64,000 nt of DNA, taken from JANXQG01 sp963780045. Lineage in GTDB: Bacteria; Planctomycetota; Planctomycetia; Pirellulales; Thermoguttaceae. The notes below the pieces were generated by a model. It was not told where the DNA came from. It was given only the letters and a program-made list of their open reading frames with translations, and ran no database searches. The DNA is taken from positions 2,170,001 through 2,234,000 of the forward strand of contig CAVZZZ010000001.1 in NCBI GenBank assembly GCA_963780045.1. The letters run 5' to 3'. Shown here piece by piece: positions 1-9,581 of this stretch. The number at the start of each line of letters is the position of its first letter. Positions within the stretch are counted from its first letter, which is position 1. The translations under genes were made by a program, and so were the position numbers.

Positions 1-1
1 C

Positions 2-961
2 TGGTGTACCGACCAATACATCGTGCAGCGGGCCTTGGGCGCGCCGGACGAGCGGACGGCCCGACGCGGCAGCATCTTCGCCGCGTTTTTGAAGCTCTTT
101 CCCGTGTACCTTTTCATCATTCCCGGCTTGATTTGCTTCGCCTTGGCCAAGAGCGGAAAAGTGCCCGAACTGGCCGTCATTGCCCAGGGAGGCGAGGCCG
201 GGCGCCATGCAGCGCAGAGCGCTTTTCCGCTGATGGTGATGCACTTGTTGCCGATGGGGTTGCGGGGTATCGTCGTTGCCGGGCTGCTCTCGGCCCTGAT
301 GGGCTCGCTCGCGGGCGTCTTCAACGCCTGTTCGACGCTCTTCACCGTCGATCTCTACGAGAAGCTGAGGCCAGGCGCCACTCAGCACGAAATCGTCCGT
401 ACCGGGCGGATCGCCACCGCGGTCATGGTGGCCATCGCCTTGGCGTGGATTCCCGTCGTGAAGGGCGCGCAAAGCCTTTACGAGTATCTGCAGAGCATCC
501 AGGGCTACCTGGCCCCGCCGATTTTTGTGGTCTTCTTTTTCGGTGTGTTCTTCAAGCGGCTCAACGCCAAAGGCTGCTTGTGGGCAATGGTGGTCGGTTT
601 CGTTATCGGCGTGTTTCGCATGTTAGTCGACACTCCGGTGACGCTGGGTTTGGAACGCTTTCCGGAATCCGTGCGCGAGCTTTACCAGCCCGGCAAGTTC
701 CTCTGGATCGTCAACAACATCAACTTCCAGTATTTCAGCATCCTGATAACGATCGTCTCGGCGATCACGATGATGGCGGTCAGCCTGGCGACGGCGCCGC
801 CCTCGCCCCAGCAAATCAAGAGCCTGACTTTCGGCACGGAGACCGAGGAAGACAGACGGAAGACCCGCGCGAGCTGGGGCTGGCAGGAAGTGCTGGCCTC
901 GTGCATCGTGCTGGCGGCGATTTTAGGTGCGTACATCTATTTCACGGGTTTCAAGGAATAA
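2..961 (+). CDS. Sodium:solute symporter (SSS family), C-terminal part
   Basis: The frame is open from the first bases, so the start lies outside the window; 319 residues are visible. The first of them, WCTDQYIVQRAL, match the conserved SSS/SLC5 segment around the WxxDQxxxQR motif. They are followed by repeated hydrophobic helices and a charged linker (about residues 275-295), then a last helix ending at FTGFKE. SSS proteins use the sodium gradient to import sugars, polyols, amino acids or vitamins across the inner membrane; the substrate cannot be read from this part. It converges on a dehydrogenase pair, which makes a sugar or polyol substrate plausible, but this is inference. Confidence 0.88.
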   Translation, partial: WCTDQYIVQRALGAPDERTARRGSIFAAFLKLFPVYLFIIPGLICFALAKSGKVPELAVIAQGGEAGRHAAQSAFPLMVMHLLPMGLRGIVVAGLLSALMGSLAGVFNACSTLFTVDLYEKLRPGATQHEIVRTGRIATAVMVAIALAWIPVVKGAQSLYEYLQSIQGYLAPPIFVVFFFGVFFKRLNAKGCLWAMVVGFVIGVFRMLVDTPVTLGLERFPESVRELYQPGKFLWIVNNINFQYFSILITIVSAITMMAVSLATAPPSPQQIKSLTFGTETEEDRRKTRASWGWQEVLASCIVLAAILGAYIYFTGFKE

Positions 962-996
962 CCGCGCGCGGTCGTCCGCTGGAGCGCGGCGCCGAG

Positions 997-1737
997 TCAG
1001 GAATACTCCTGATACGTGGGCGTAATAACCAACTCCGGCACGGTCACGTTCGGCGGGAGCTTGGCCAAGGCGACGACGCAATGCCCAATGTCTGCGGGAT
1101 GGACCATTGCCGCCCGCTTTTCGGCTGGGACCGGGACCGGACGTTGCTCTAGGATGGGTGTGTCAACCTCGCCGGGATAGATGTTGGTAATGCGGATGCC
1201 GTTTGCGCGTTCCTCCAGTCCAACGGCCATGCCCAGCGCGGTTGCGGCAAACTTTGACGCGCAATAGGCCGGGCCGGCCAGCGTCAAGGCCCGCTTGCCG
1301 GCGATGGAGGAAATGTTGACGATCAGCCCGGCGCGATTCTGCCGCATGACGGGCAACACCGCGTGCAGGACGTTGTAGAACCCCGTGCTATTGATCGCCA
1401 TGATGCGGTCGAAATCGGTCGGGTCCAGCTCCGACATTTTCCGCCGGGCGACGTTGATCCCGGCGCTGTTGACGACGATGTCCAGCGAACCGAGACTTTC
1501 CATGGCCCAGGCCACGAGGTCCCGAACGTCGCCGCGGTCGGAAATATCGCAAGCGCGGGCGAGCAACGGGGGCCGACCGGCAAATTCAGCGGCGGCCTGT
1601 TCGAGCTTCTGCCGGCTGCGGCCCGCTATTGCCACGCGGCACCCTTCGCTCGCCAAGGCAATGGCCACGCCGAGGCCGATCCCGCTGCCGCCTCCGGTCA
1701 CCAATGCCGTTTTGCCGTTTAGTTCCACGATCGTCAC
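997..1737 (-). CDS. Short-chain dehydrogenase/reductase (SDR)
   Basis: This 246-residue protein has the classical SDR layout. It shows the nucleotide-binding TGGGSGIG (residues 14-21), NSAG (90-93), a catalytic serine in NISS (about 143-144) and the catalytic pair Tyr158/Lys162 in YCASK. Such enzymes are cytosolic NAD(P)-dependent oxidoreductases acting on alcohols or ketones. The gene starts 9 bases after the stop of the zinc-dependent dehydrogenase upstream, so the two probably form an operon and may act in one polyol or sugar-acid route. The family is sure; the substrate is unknown. Confidence 0.92.
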   Translation of the reverse strand: MTIVELNGKTALVTGGGSGIGLGVAIALASEGCRVAIAGRSRQKLEQAAAEFAGRPPLLARACDISDRGDVRDLVAWAMESLGSLDIVVNSAGINVARRKMSELDPTDFDRIMAINSTGFYNVLHAVLPVMRQNRAGLIVNISSIAGKRALTLAGPAYCASKFAATALGMAVGLEERANGIRITNIYPGEVDTPILEQRPVPVPAEKRAAMVHPADIGHCVVALAKLPPNVTVPELVITPTYQEYS

Positions 1738-1746
1738 TTCTGTATG

Positions 1747-2778
1747 TTACGGTTCCAGGACCACTTTCAGCAGGCCTTCGCCGCCTTGGTACAACCGTTG
1801 GAACCACGTCGGACCATCGGCCAAAGGAGCCGTCGCGCTGATCAGCGCATCGACGTCGATCGCGCCGCTGGCGATCATCTCAAGACACGCCGCGTATTCG
1901 CCGCACGAGGCGCAGCAGCCGTTGAGCGTCAGTTCGCGAGTGACGACCGCCTGCAGCGGAAAATCCGCGCTGGGGGCCAGGTTGCCGACGAGCGTCACCT
2001 GTCCGCCTTTGCGGACGCATGCGATGGCCGTCTTTAGCGCGGCCGAAATACCCACGACCTCGAAAGCCGTATCGGCCCCGCGTCCGCCGGTGAGGCGAAA
2101 AACTTCGGCGGGCACGTCGGTGCCGTCGGACGCAATAGTCTCCGTCGCGCCGAGCTTGCGGGCCGCATCCAAGCGCGTGCGATCGACGTCCACGGCGATG
2201 ATCCGCCCGCAGCCGCTGGCACGCAGGGCCTGGATCACCAAGAGGCCGATCATCCCCGCGCCAACGACGACGGCCGTATCGCCCAGGGCGAGGCGGGTCC
2301 GGCGGACGGCGTGAAACGCGATGGACAGCGGCTCGATCATAGCCGCCTGGCGAAAGGACACATTGTCCGGCAGCCGCACGAGGATGCGCTGGGGGACGGC
2401 CACGTATTCGGCAAACGCGCCGTGGCGGCGATAGTCGCCGCAGGAGACGCCCAGCACGCGGCGGTTGTCGCAGAGGTTGATCTCGCCGCGGCGGCAGAAC
2501 CAGCACGTGCCGCAATAGACGGTCGAGTCGAAAGTCACGCGGTCGCCCGGATTCCAGGCCGTCACGTCGCTTCCGACCTCCGCGACGGTGCCGGCCGCTT
2601 CGTGCCCCATGATGATCGGCGGCTGGCGGCGGCCGGTGCTGCCGTCCATGCCGTGGATATCGCTGCCGCAAATGCCGCACGCCGCCACGCGGAGCAGCAC
2701 CTCGTCGTCGCCGACCGCCGGCGGCTGCCAGTCCTGGACCTCCAAATGGTTGTACGCGGTGAGAACGAGGGCTTTCAT
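1747..2778 (-). CDS. Zinc-dependent medium-chain alcohol/polyol dehydrogenase
   Basis: The protein has 343 residues when started at the ATG giving MKALVLTAYN, the usual MDR start; longer in-frame starts add an unconserved leader. The catalytic zinc ligands are seen as Cys37 in CGICGSD and His59-Glu60 in GHE. A structural zinc is held by four cysteines (Cys89, 92, 95 and 103). The Rossmann fold begins at VVGAGMIG. It resembles sorbitol, xylitol and threonine dehydrogenases, which oxidise a secondary alcohol with NAD. It is the first gene of a pair with the SDR. No frame problem is seen. Confidence 0.92.
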   Translation of the reverse strand: MKALVLTAYNHLEVQDWQPPAVGDDEVLLRVAACGICGSDIHGMDGSTGRRQPPIIMGHEAAGTVAEVGSDVTAWNPGDRVTFDSTVYCGTCWFCRRGEINLCDNRRVLGVSCGDYRRHGAFAEYVAVPQRILVRLPDNVSFRQAAMIEPLSIAFHAVRRTRLALGDTAVVVGAGMIGLLVIQALRASGCGRIIAVDVDRTRLDAARKLGATETIASDGTDVPAEVFRLTGGRGADTAFEVVGISAALKTAIACVRKGGQVTLVGNLAPSADFPLQAVVTRELTLNGCCASCGEYAACLEMIASGAIDVDALISATAPLADGPTWFQRLYQGGEGLLKVVLEP

Positions 2779-2916
2779 GCGGTTGTTATATCGGATCGAG
2801 CTTAGCGGGCATAGGTGAGCGTCAAGCGGGACGTTGACAACCGGTCTGCGCCGGCCAACAATCATGGTGGATCGCGGCCGCAAGCCGCCGACATCTTGGA
2901 TGAAAGGATAACGACC

Positions 2917-3280
2917 GTGGAAGACTTCGTCACCGTTGCTACTTATTTTTCGATGTCCGAAGCGGAGCCGGCGCGCCTTGCCTGGATGCCGCCGGCATTC
3001 CGGCCTTTGCCACGGACGAGGACGTGGGCTCGCTGCTGGTGCCGACCATGGTCGGCGGCATCAAGCTGCAGGTGCCCGCCGCCGATGCCGCCCGCGCGGA
3101 GCAGGTGTTGGCCGAGCTTCAGACCGAATCTCAGCCCCCCGCCGGCGCCGGCGCCGATGACGAAGGAGTCTCGTTCCATTGCCCAAGCTGCAACGCCGAG
3201 ATCTGGTTCCCTTCCGACCGCCGCGGGCACGTGGAGGAATGTCCCGAGTGCGGGAATTTTGTTGACGTGCCGGATAGCAC

Positions 3281-3287
<7 letters not shown>
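2917..3287 (+). CDS. DUF2007-like small protein with C-terminal zinc ribbon (frameshifted)
   Basis: The likely start is GTG at 2917, about 8 bases after a GAAAGGA ribosome-binding site. The first frame gives VEDFVTVATYFSMSEAEPAR. After about position 2980 the protein continues one frame over as LDAAGIPAFATDEDVGSLLV, and restoring one missing C in the CC run near 2981 joins the two. The front resembles DUF2007 'putative signal transducing' domains. The end carries two CxxC knuckles (HCPSCNAE and CPECGNF), a zinc ribbon. Its role is unknown. Its last bases overlap the convergent thiC end. Confidence 0.65.
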
Positions 3288-5030
<1,743 letters not shown>

Positions 5031-5120
5031 GACGGGCCTCCTGCTAACGAATTGACAGCACAGTAGTATATCCAAGAGGTGGAATTTGGTCTACAATCGG
5101 CTGTTACGGGAGACTGAAAT

Positions 5121-6491
5121 ATGTGCATCATGCCTTCGAGACGCTTGTTGGGAATATCGGGCGGCGCGACCGGCGCGCGGCATTTGGTGCTGGCCCTGCT
5201 TGTCTGGACGTGGGTCGGCCAGGCGGCCCTATCGGAAAGTGAAAACCTGCACCGGGAAGGCTTCCTTGGCGCGTCCCGAAGGATTGCGGCGGCGGCAAAG
5301 CGGCCGGGAGACTTCAATCCGCAGAGCCTGGTCCACGCCCGCGCCGATATTACGCTCACCAGCGGCGAGACACTGGTGAACATGGAGGTGACGGCCGTCG
5401 CGGAAGGCCCGGCCAAGGGGACCGTTCGCACCGTGGCGCTCAACTCCGGCGAGAAAAAACCGACGCGGCTGGCCGCCGCCAAAATCCGCTGCATCGAGGA
5501 GCCCGGCTGCGCGCCTTGCCTCGTATACGACCGGAAGAGCCACATGCTCGCCGCGCCGGAAAAAAAACGCAGCGACAACGAACCCGAGCGAGCAGCCCGC
5601 GGGACGTGGCCTCGGCTTTCCGACGAACAGCAGAAACTCGCGGTAACCAGGCAGCGGGCGCACTTCGACGTGCTGCGGAAGCGGATTCCGAACCGCGGCA
5701 TGCATTTTCACGAGACGAGGCGGTTCTTTTTCTTTACTGATATCCCCCAGCAGACCGTCGACAAGTATCTCGTGCCCTACATGGACAAGCTGTACGCGAT
5801 GCTCTGCGACGCCTATTCGTTGGACCCGGAAGAGAACTTGTGGGTGGGGAAGGCGGTCATCGTCGTGTTCGTCGATAAGAGCAGTTTTTGGCAGTATGAG
5901 CAGGCCTACTTCGACCATTCGCCGGACAGCGGCGCCCAAGCCCTCTGCAACCGGAACGGCGACGGAAGCATCGTCGTTGCCGGATACGGCGGCGATGACC
6001 TCCATTATTTTGCCGCCACCGTCGTGCATGAAACGACGCACGGGTTCAATTTCCGCTATCGCACTTGGAACGATCTGCCCTCGTGGCTCGACGAAGGGAT
6101 GGCTGAGTGGGTTGCCAACTACGTTACCGGCGGCGATTCCGGAATCGCCCGGAAGATACAACGGTCGATGCAGAACATGAGACAAACACGCTCAATGGGC
6201 GGCGATGCCTTTTTCAACGCCCGGCAGATTGACTTCGCCGGCTACGGGCAGGCGAACGCTTTTGTGGGCTTCCTGGCCTCCTATAATTCGAAGGCTACTA
6301 AATCGAAGAAGAATCCGCCTAAATTCAAGAGCTACACGCCGCACGAACCGACCACTTTTTGCAAATTCATCAATGGGATCAAAGACGGAGGCGAGTGGGA
6401 AGCGAGCTTGAAAAAGGCCTATGGCACCAGCCTGGAGGACCTGGTCGGCCAGTTCGGCGCGTCGCAGGGCATTCCCAATTTGGGAAGGTAG
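5121..6491 (+). CDS. DUF1570-type secreted putative metallopeptidase
   Basis: The 456-residue protein starts with a basic stretch and a hydrophobic segment (LVLALLVWTWVG, about residues 21-32), consistent with an export signal. The zinc-peptidase signature HETTH lies at residues 303-307, with Glu325 in LDEGMAEW as a plausible third ligand, as in gluzincins. Families of this kind (DUF1570) are frequent in planctomycetes and have no well-defined substrate. The region before the peptidase domain resembles a small beta-rich domain with two cysteines (EEPGCAPC). The gene is divergent from thiC and has no obvious operon partner. Confidence 0.75.
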   Translation: MCIMPSRRLLGISGGATGARHLVLALLVWTWVGQAALSESENLHREGFLGASRRIAAAAKRPGDFNPQSLVHARADITLTSGETLVNMEVTAVAEGPAKGTVRTVALNSGEKKPTRLAAAKIRCIEEPGCAPCLVYDRKSHMLAAPEKKRSDNEPERAARGTWPRLSDEQQKLAVTRQRAHFDVLRKRIPNRGMHFHETRRFFFFTDIPQQTVDKYLVPYMDKLYAMLCDAYSLDPEENLWVGKAVIVVFVDKSSFWQYEQAYFDHSPDSGAQALCNRNGDGSIVVAGYGGDDLHYFAATVVHETTHGFNFRYRTWNDLPSWLDEGMAEWVANYVTGGDSGIARKIQRSMQNMRQTRSMGGDAFFNARQIDFAGYGQANAFVGFLASYNSKATKSKKNPPKFKSYTPHEPTTFCKFINGIKDGGEWEASLKKAYGTSLEDLVGQFGASQGIPNLGR

Positions 6492-6604
6492 CGAGGGAAG
6501 AAAAGTCGTGTCGGAGATGTTGCCGCCTTTGTCGGCGCGGCGGTAGAATGATAGGGAAACTGGAAAGCCAATCATTTTATTAGATCGCTTGCACGGTGAC
6601 CGAT

Positions 6605-6850
6605 ATGACTATCAAACTCACGCCGGACCTGGAAGAAATCATTCAGAGGCAGGCGCGCGAACGCAAAAGAACGCCGGAGTCCATTGTCGTCGACGCACTT
6701 CGCGAGAGATTCTCAGCGCCCTCTTCGCGTGCCCCCGAATCGACTGCGCATGCGTTCGATGATTGGAAGGCGCGGCTGAGGCGGCTGGCGACGCATTGCG
6801 GAGTCTCCTTGAGCGATCAAGCCGTGAGCAGCGAGGGACTTTACGACTGA
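6605..6850 (+). CDS. VapB-like antitoxin of a VapBC pair
   Basis: This 81-residue protein starts at ATG 6605 (MTIKLTPDLE); a GTG at 6596 would add three residues. It begins like a ribbon-helix-helix or antitoxin-like DNA-binding protein and ends with SDQAVSSEGLYD, a tail common in small antitoxins encoded just before PIN-domain toxins. Its TGA stop shares one base with the ATG of the downstream PIN gene, a typical toxin-antitoxin coupling. The toxin gene is broken, so the antitoxin may be an orphan. Confidence 0.6.
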   Translation: MTIKLTPDLEEIIQRQARERKRTPESIVVDALRERFSAPSSRAPESTAHAFDDWKARLRRLATHCGVSLSDQAVSSEGLYD

Positions 6851-7308
6851 TGGAGTGAATTGTCGACACCAGCATCTTGGCGCGGTTGGCCAACGCTGAC
6901 GACACCGCGCATCAGGCCGCGGTGGACGCCGTCGAGTCATTGATTTCGCGTGGCGAAGTCCTGCATACGTCTCCGCAGAACCTCATCAATTCCGCAACTG
7001 CGCCACCCGTCCGGTCTCCGCGAACGGCCTGGGATTGTCGGCCGTAAACGCCCGCGCCAAGGCGGAAGAGTTCGAGTTGCTGTTTCCAATTGTAGCGGAA
7101 ACGCCAGACATCTATGTGGCGTGGAAATCGCTGGCCGAGGCTACGGGCGTGATCGGCAAACAGGTCCACGACGCGCGGCTCGTCGCGGTATGCCAGGTGT
7201 GCGGACCGACGCACATTCTCACGTTTAACGTGCAGCATTTTGCGCTTGGCGGGTCTTGTAGCCGGGCTGGCGGTAGTCAGTCCGCAGGAAGTGATCGCGC
7301 CCGCTTGA
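6850..7308 (+). pseudogene. VapC-like PIN-domain toxin, disrupted
   Basis: Read across frames this region encodes a PIN-domain ribonuclease. IVDTSILARLANADD (N-terminal acidic site) begins at 6859, AVNARAKAEEFELLFPIVAE follows, and HDARLVAVCQ and ILTFNVQHFA form the C-terminal active-site region. Three defects separate the pieces: a TGA as codon 3 after the ATG at 6850 (a TGG or CGA would be expected), a missing base near 6990 in the NLIEFRN-like segment, and a frame change near 7245. The stop at 7306-7308 ends the restored frame. PIN toxins cleave RNA. Either the toxin has been inactivated or the sequence is faulty here; three defects in 460 bases favour real decay slightly. Confidence 0.6.
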
Positions 7309-7325
7309 GTTGCAAACGTCGGAAT

Positions 7326-7493
7326 CGGTGCAAGGAGGCAAACGGCCGTTGTAAAGAAGCGAACTATCGAAGGAAAGAGGTAAACGGCCATCGCGGAGCG
7401 GCAATTGACCGTGGCAGAGAGGCATTCGCGCGTTGCAAAAAGGCAAACAATCGGCGCACAGAGACAAACAACGCGAGCACAGCGTCATTCACT
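7326..7493 (+). repeat. Degenerate 21-bp tandem repeat, about eight units
   Basis: Eight consecutive 21-bp blocks share a pattern of the type CGTTGCAAAGAGGCAAACGGC with strong divergence. Each block keeps the purine-rich middle and the phase of seven codons. Read on the plus strand they give units such as CKEANGR, RKEVNGH and CKKANNR; the minus strand is also open. There are no unique spacers, so this is not a CRISPR array. A partial unit may precede it at about 7308. The surrounding 7309-7754 holds no convincing gene. Confidence 0.7.
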
Positions 7494-7626
7494 CCGCGCC
7501 CAATGCCCTCCGACTGACGGCAACCGGCCGCCAACGCGAGCGTTCTTTCCGCGCGGAAGGGCATACTTGCATTGTGCAGGCGGAAGTGGGCGGCCGGCGA
7601 ATCGAACGAGCGACGGTACAAATCCC

Positions 7627-7688
7627 ACGCAAAGGCGCGAAGCCGCAAAGGCGCAAAGAAAAGAGAACGCTTTTGCGGCTTTGCGCGA
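7627..7688. repeat. Dispersed CGCAAAGGCG palindromic element, copy 1
   Basis: A left arm of repeated ACGCAAAGGCGC and GCCGCAAAG units (7627-7663) is followed by a right arm CTTTTGCGGCTTTGCGCG (about 7671-7688) that is its approximate reverse complement, so the element folds into a hairpin. A close relative with the arms in opposite order lies at 40178-40282. It sits in the gene-free stretch 7494-7754, where nothing else could be recognised. Confidence 0.7.
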
Positions 7689-7754
7689 GATTTGTTCTTT
7701 TCGATAGGGAGAAGCGTCGCGCCGCAATCGGCAACAAGGCAAGACCGCAGAGCG

Positions 7755-8786
7755 CTACTTCGTCCTCGCTACGCGGAACCCGGAGAGGTTGCACCGGCTG
7801 TCCGGGATGCCCCCGGTGCGTCCGGCACAGCGCGCATCGCTCGCCCCGTTTAACCAGGAACCGCCGCGCAGGACGCCATATTCTCCGGAATCCGGGCCGG
7901 TTGGGTCGTCTGTGCCGGACACGGCGTAGTATTCCGCGCCGTACCAATCCGCGCACGACTGCCATGCGTTGCCGTGCATGTCGTACAGCCCGAAGGCATT
8001 GGGCTTAAACTTCCCCACCGGGGCCGTGAACACGTAGCCGTCGCTGGCCTTGATCGTGTATTTCACATTTGGAAAGTTCGCCTTGAACGTCGCGTCGGCC
8101 ACGTTAGCGACCTTGGCCAGCGTCTCGGGATCGTCGCCGCTATAATACCGGGTTGTCGTGCCGGCACGGCAGGCATGTTCCCATTCGGCCTCGGTTGGCA
8201 AACGGTATTTCCTGCCTTCTTTTTTGCTGAGCCATTCGCAGAAGGTCGCCGCGTCGTTCCAACTCACGCAAACCACCGGGTGCTCGTCCGTCTGCTCGAA
8301 GCCCGCGTTCCGCCACGAGTATTTCTCGTTGAATCCCCACACCTTAGTGTCCTGATTCCAGCCGCGTGCCCCCGGCGGATCGTCCTTCTCCGCGTCGGTC
8401 TTGTAGTGCGTGTCGGCCACGAACTGCCGGAACTGGCCCCGCGTAACGTGGTACGTGCCCAAGTAGAACGGCCGCGTGATCCGCACGCGGTGCTGCGGAT
8501 GCTCGTTCTTGAAAGCGTCTGCCTTGAATTCATCCCCGCCGTAATACTTATTGAAGAATTCCGCCGTGGCCTCCGCCGACTCGCCGCTGCCCATCACAAA
8601 CTCGCCCGCCGGGACGAGCGTCATCTACATCTTCACCCCACCGCCCAGATCGACCGTGATCCTCTCCGGCCCCGCGGCAGCCTTCTTCGCCTCCGCCGGC
8701 GGATGCTTTGCCGGCTCCTTCGTCTCGCCCCACGCGCTCCCCGCCATGCCGCTGAGCACAACGCACGCCGCCACGAACGTTTTCAT
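7755..8786 (-). CDS. SUMF1/formylglycine-generating-enzyme-like secreted protein, in-frame amber stop
   Basis: The coding frame runs from ATG 8786 (MKTFVAACVVLSGMAGSAWG, a clear signal peptide) through a Pro/Lys-rich linker to GGGVKM. There a TAG (8625-8627) interrupts it before MTLVPAGEFVMG, the usual start of a SUMF1 domain; a GAG would give the common KMEMTLVPAGEF. The domain runs to GFRVARTK and carries the family blocks LPTEAEWEHACRAGT, GNAWQSCADWY and LRGGSW. Relatives include formylglycine-generating enzymes and many planctomycete proteins of unknown substrate. It is probably exported. The amber codon may be a real nonsense mutation or an error, and initiation at the ATG at 8624 would give a cytosolic form. 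Confidence 0.82.
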
Positions 8787-8813
8787 CTTGTTGGCTCCGT
8801 TTTTCCAGGGTGA

Positions 8814-9266
8814 CTAGCAGGTTTTCGGCAAGTATTCGTTCGGCGCCAAATCAAGGGCGAACTCGTCACCGACGATCCTCGCGGTAAAGTACTCCAGAAA
8901 GCCCTCATGGCCAACAATGGCTGTCTCTTGCTCTTCGCCGTCGCTTGCAAAATAAACGTGTGCCGGCCAACGCAGGTCGCCTTCCGAGTGGAGCAACTGT
9001 ACGTCAACGTCCGCGTAAGACATCGTTATTTTGTGGCCGCCGAAAGTCTCCACGGCGGGACCGGTCGCCTGCTGAACGGAAATCCCAAGATCGCGAGCAA
9101 CTCGTGCCGGGAAAACCGTGTTGTCGGAACCGGTATCCACGAGCGCGCGGTAGACGGCCCGCCCCTTCGGTCCATGAATCATAATGCGGACTTCCGGCCG
9201 GAACACCGCTACCGCTTCCCCTGTGTCCGGGGCGGACGAGATAATGCCCGTGTACTCGAATCTCAT
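8814..9266 (-). CDS. Retropepsin-like aspartic protease domain protein
   Basis: The protein has 150 residues. LVDTGSDNTVFP places the aspartyl-protease motif DTGS at residues 44-47, followed by ARDLGI, as in single-domain retropepsin-like proteins that act as dimers. Such small cytosolic proteins are common in bacteria, often next to another small gene, and their substrates are unknown. It starts 2 bases after the stop of the DUF5678-like gene, so the two are cotranscribed. Only one DTGS is present, as expected for the dimeric type. Confidence 0.8.
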   Translation of the reverse strand: MRFEYTGIISSAPDTGEAVAVFRPEVRIMIHGPKGRAVYRALVDTGSDNTVFPARVARDLGISVQQATGPAVETFGGHKITMSYADVDVQLLHSEGDLRWPAHVYFASDGEEQETAIVGHEGFLEYFTARIVGDEFALDLAPNEYLPKTC

Positions 9267-9268
9267 AC

Positions 9269-9484
9269 TCAGCCGATAAAGGCGCCCCGCGGGATTCTGT
9301 GAAAGACGGGATCACTATACTCGAGTTTGTCGATGAGCTTGTGAACCTCATCTAACGTGCCGGCGTGAGCCAGAACCCGCGTGCAGTCTCTGTCCCAAGC
9401 AAGCCATTGTCCGGCGTACTCAAGCGGTACCGGCGGCGGGCGATCGGGGAACCGGGTACGGTATTCTTCGGGAGTCATTCGCAT
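9269..9484 (-). CDS. DUF5678-like small protein
   Basis: The protein has 71 residues when started at ATG 9484, which has a GGAGG six bases upstream (9491-9495); the longer frame lacks such a site. LEYAGQWLAWDRDCTRVLAHA followed by LDEVHKL resembles the short DUF5678 domain found in many small bacterial proteins. Its function is unknown. It is the first gene of a two-gene unit with the retropepsin-like protein, a pairing that recurs in several phyla and suggests a joint role. Confidence 0.7.
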   Translation of the reverse strand: MRMTPEEYRTRFPDRPPPVPLEYAGQWLAWDRDCTRVLAHAGTLDEVHKLIDKLEYSDPVFHRIPRGAFIG

Positions 9485-9581
9485 TAGGTTCCTCCAGTGT
9501 TGCGGCCTGCTCAATTCTATCCCAATCCAAGGGCAATTCTCAAGCCCGAATGGATGTTTTTTACAACACTGGGGATTAACT

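Noticed and set aside
1385..2314. Plus-strand frame opposite the dehydrogenase pair
   Set aside because: Serine/arginine-rich shadow of two well-conserved minus-strand enzymes.
5031..5120. TPP riboswitch before thiC
   Set aside because: The leader between thiC and the divergent gene is short and shows no CTGAGA-type core.
7326..7493. CRISPR-like array
   Set aside because: The 21-bp units are contiguous and diverged, with no unique spacers of constant length, and no cas genes are nearby.
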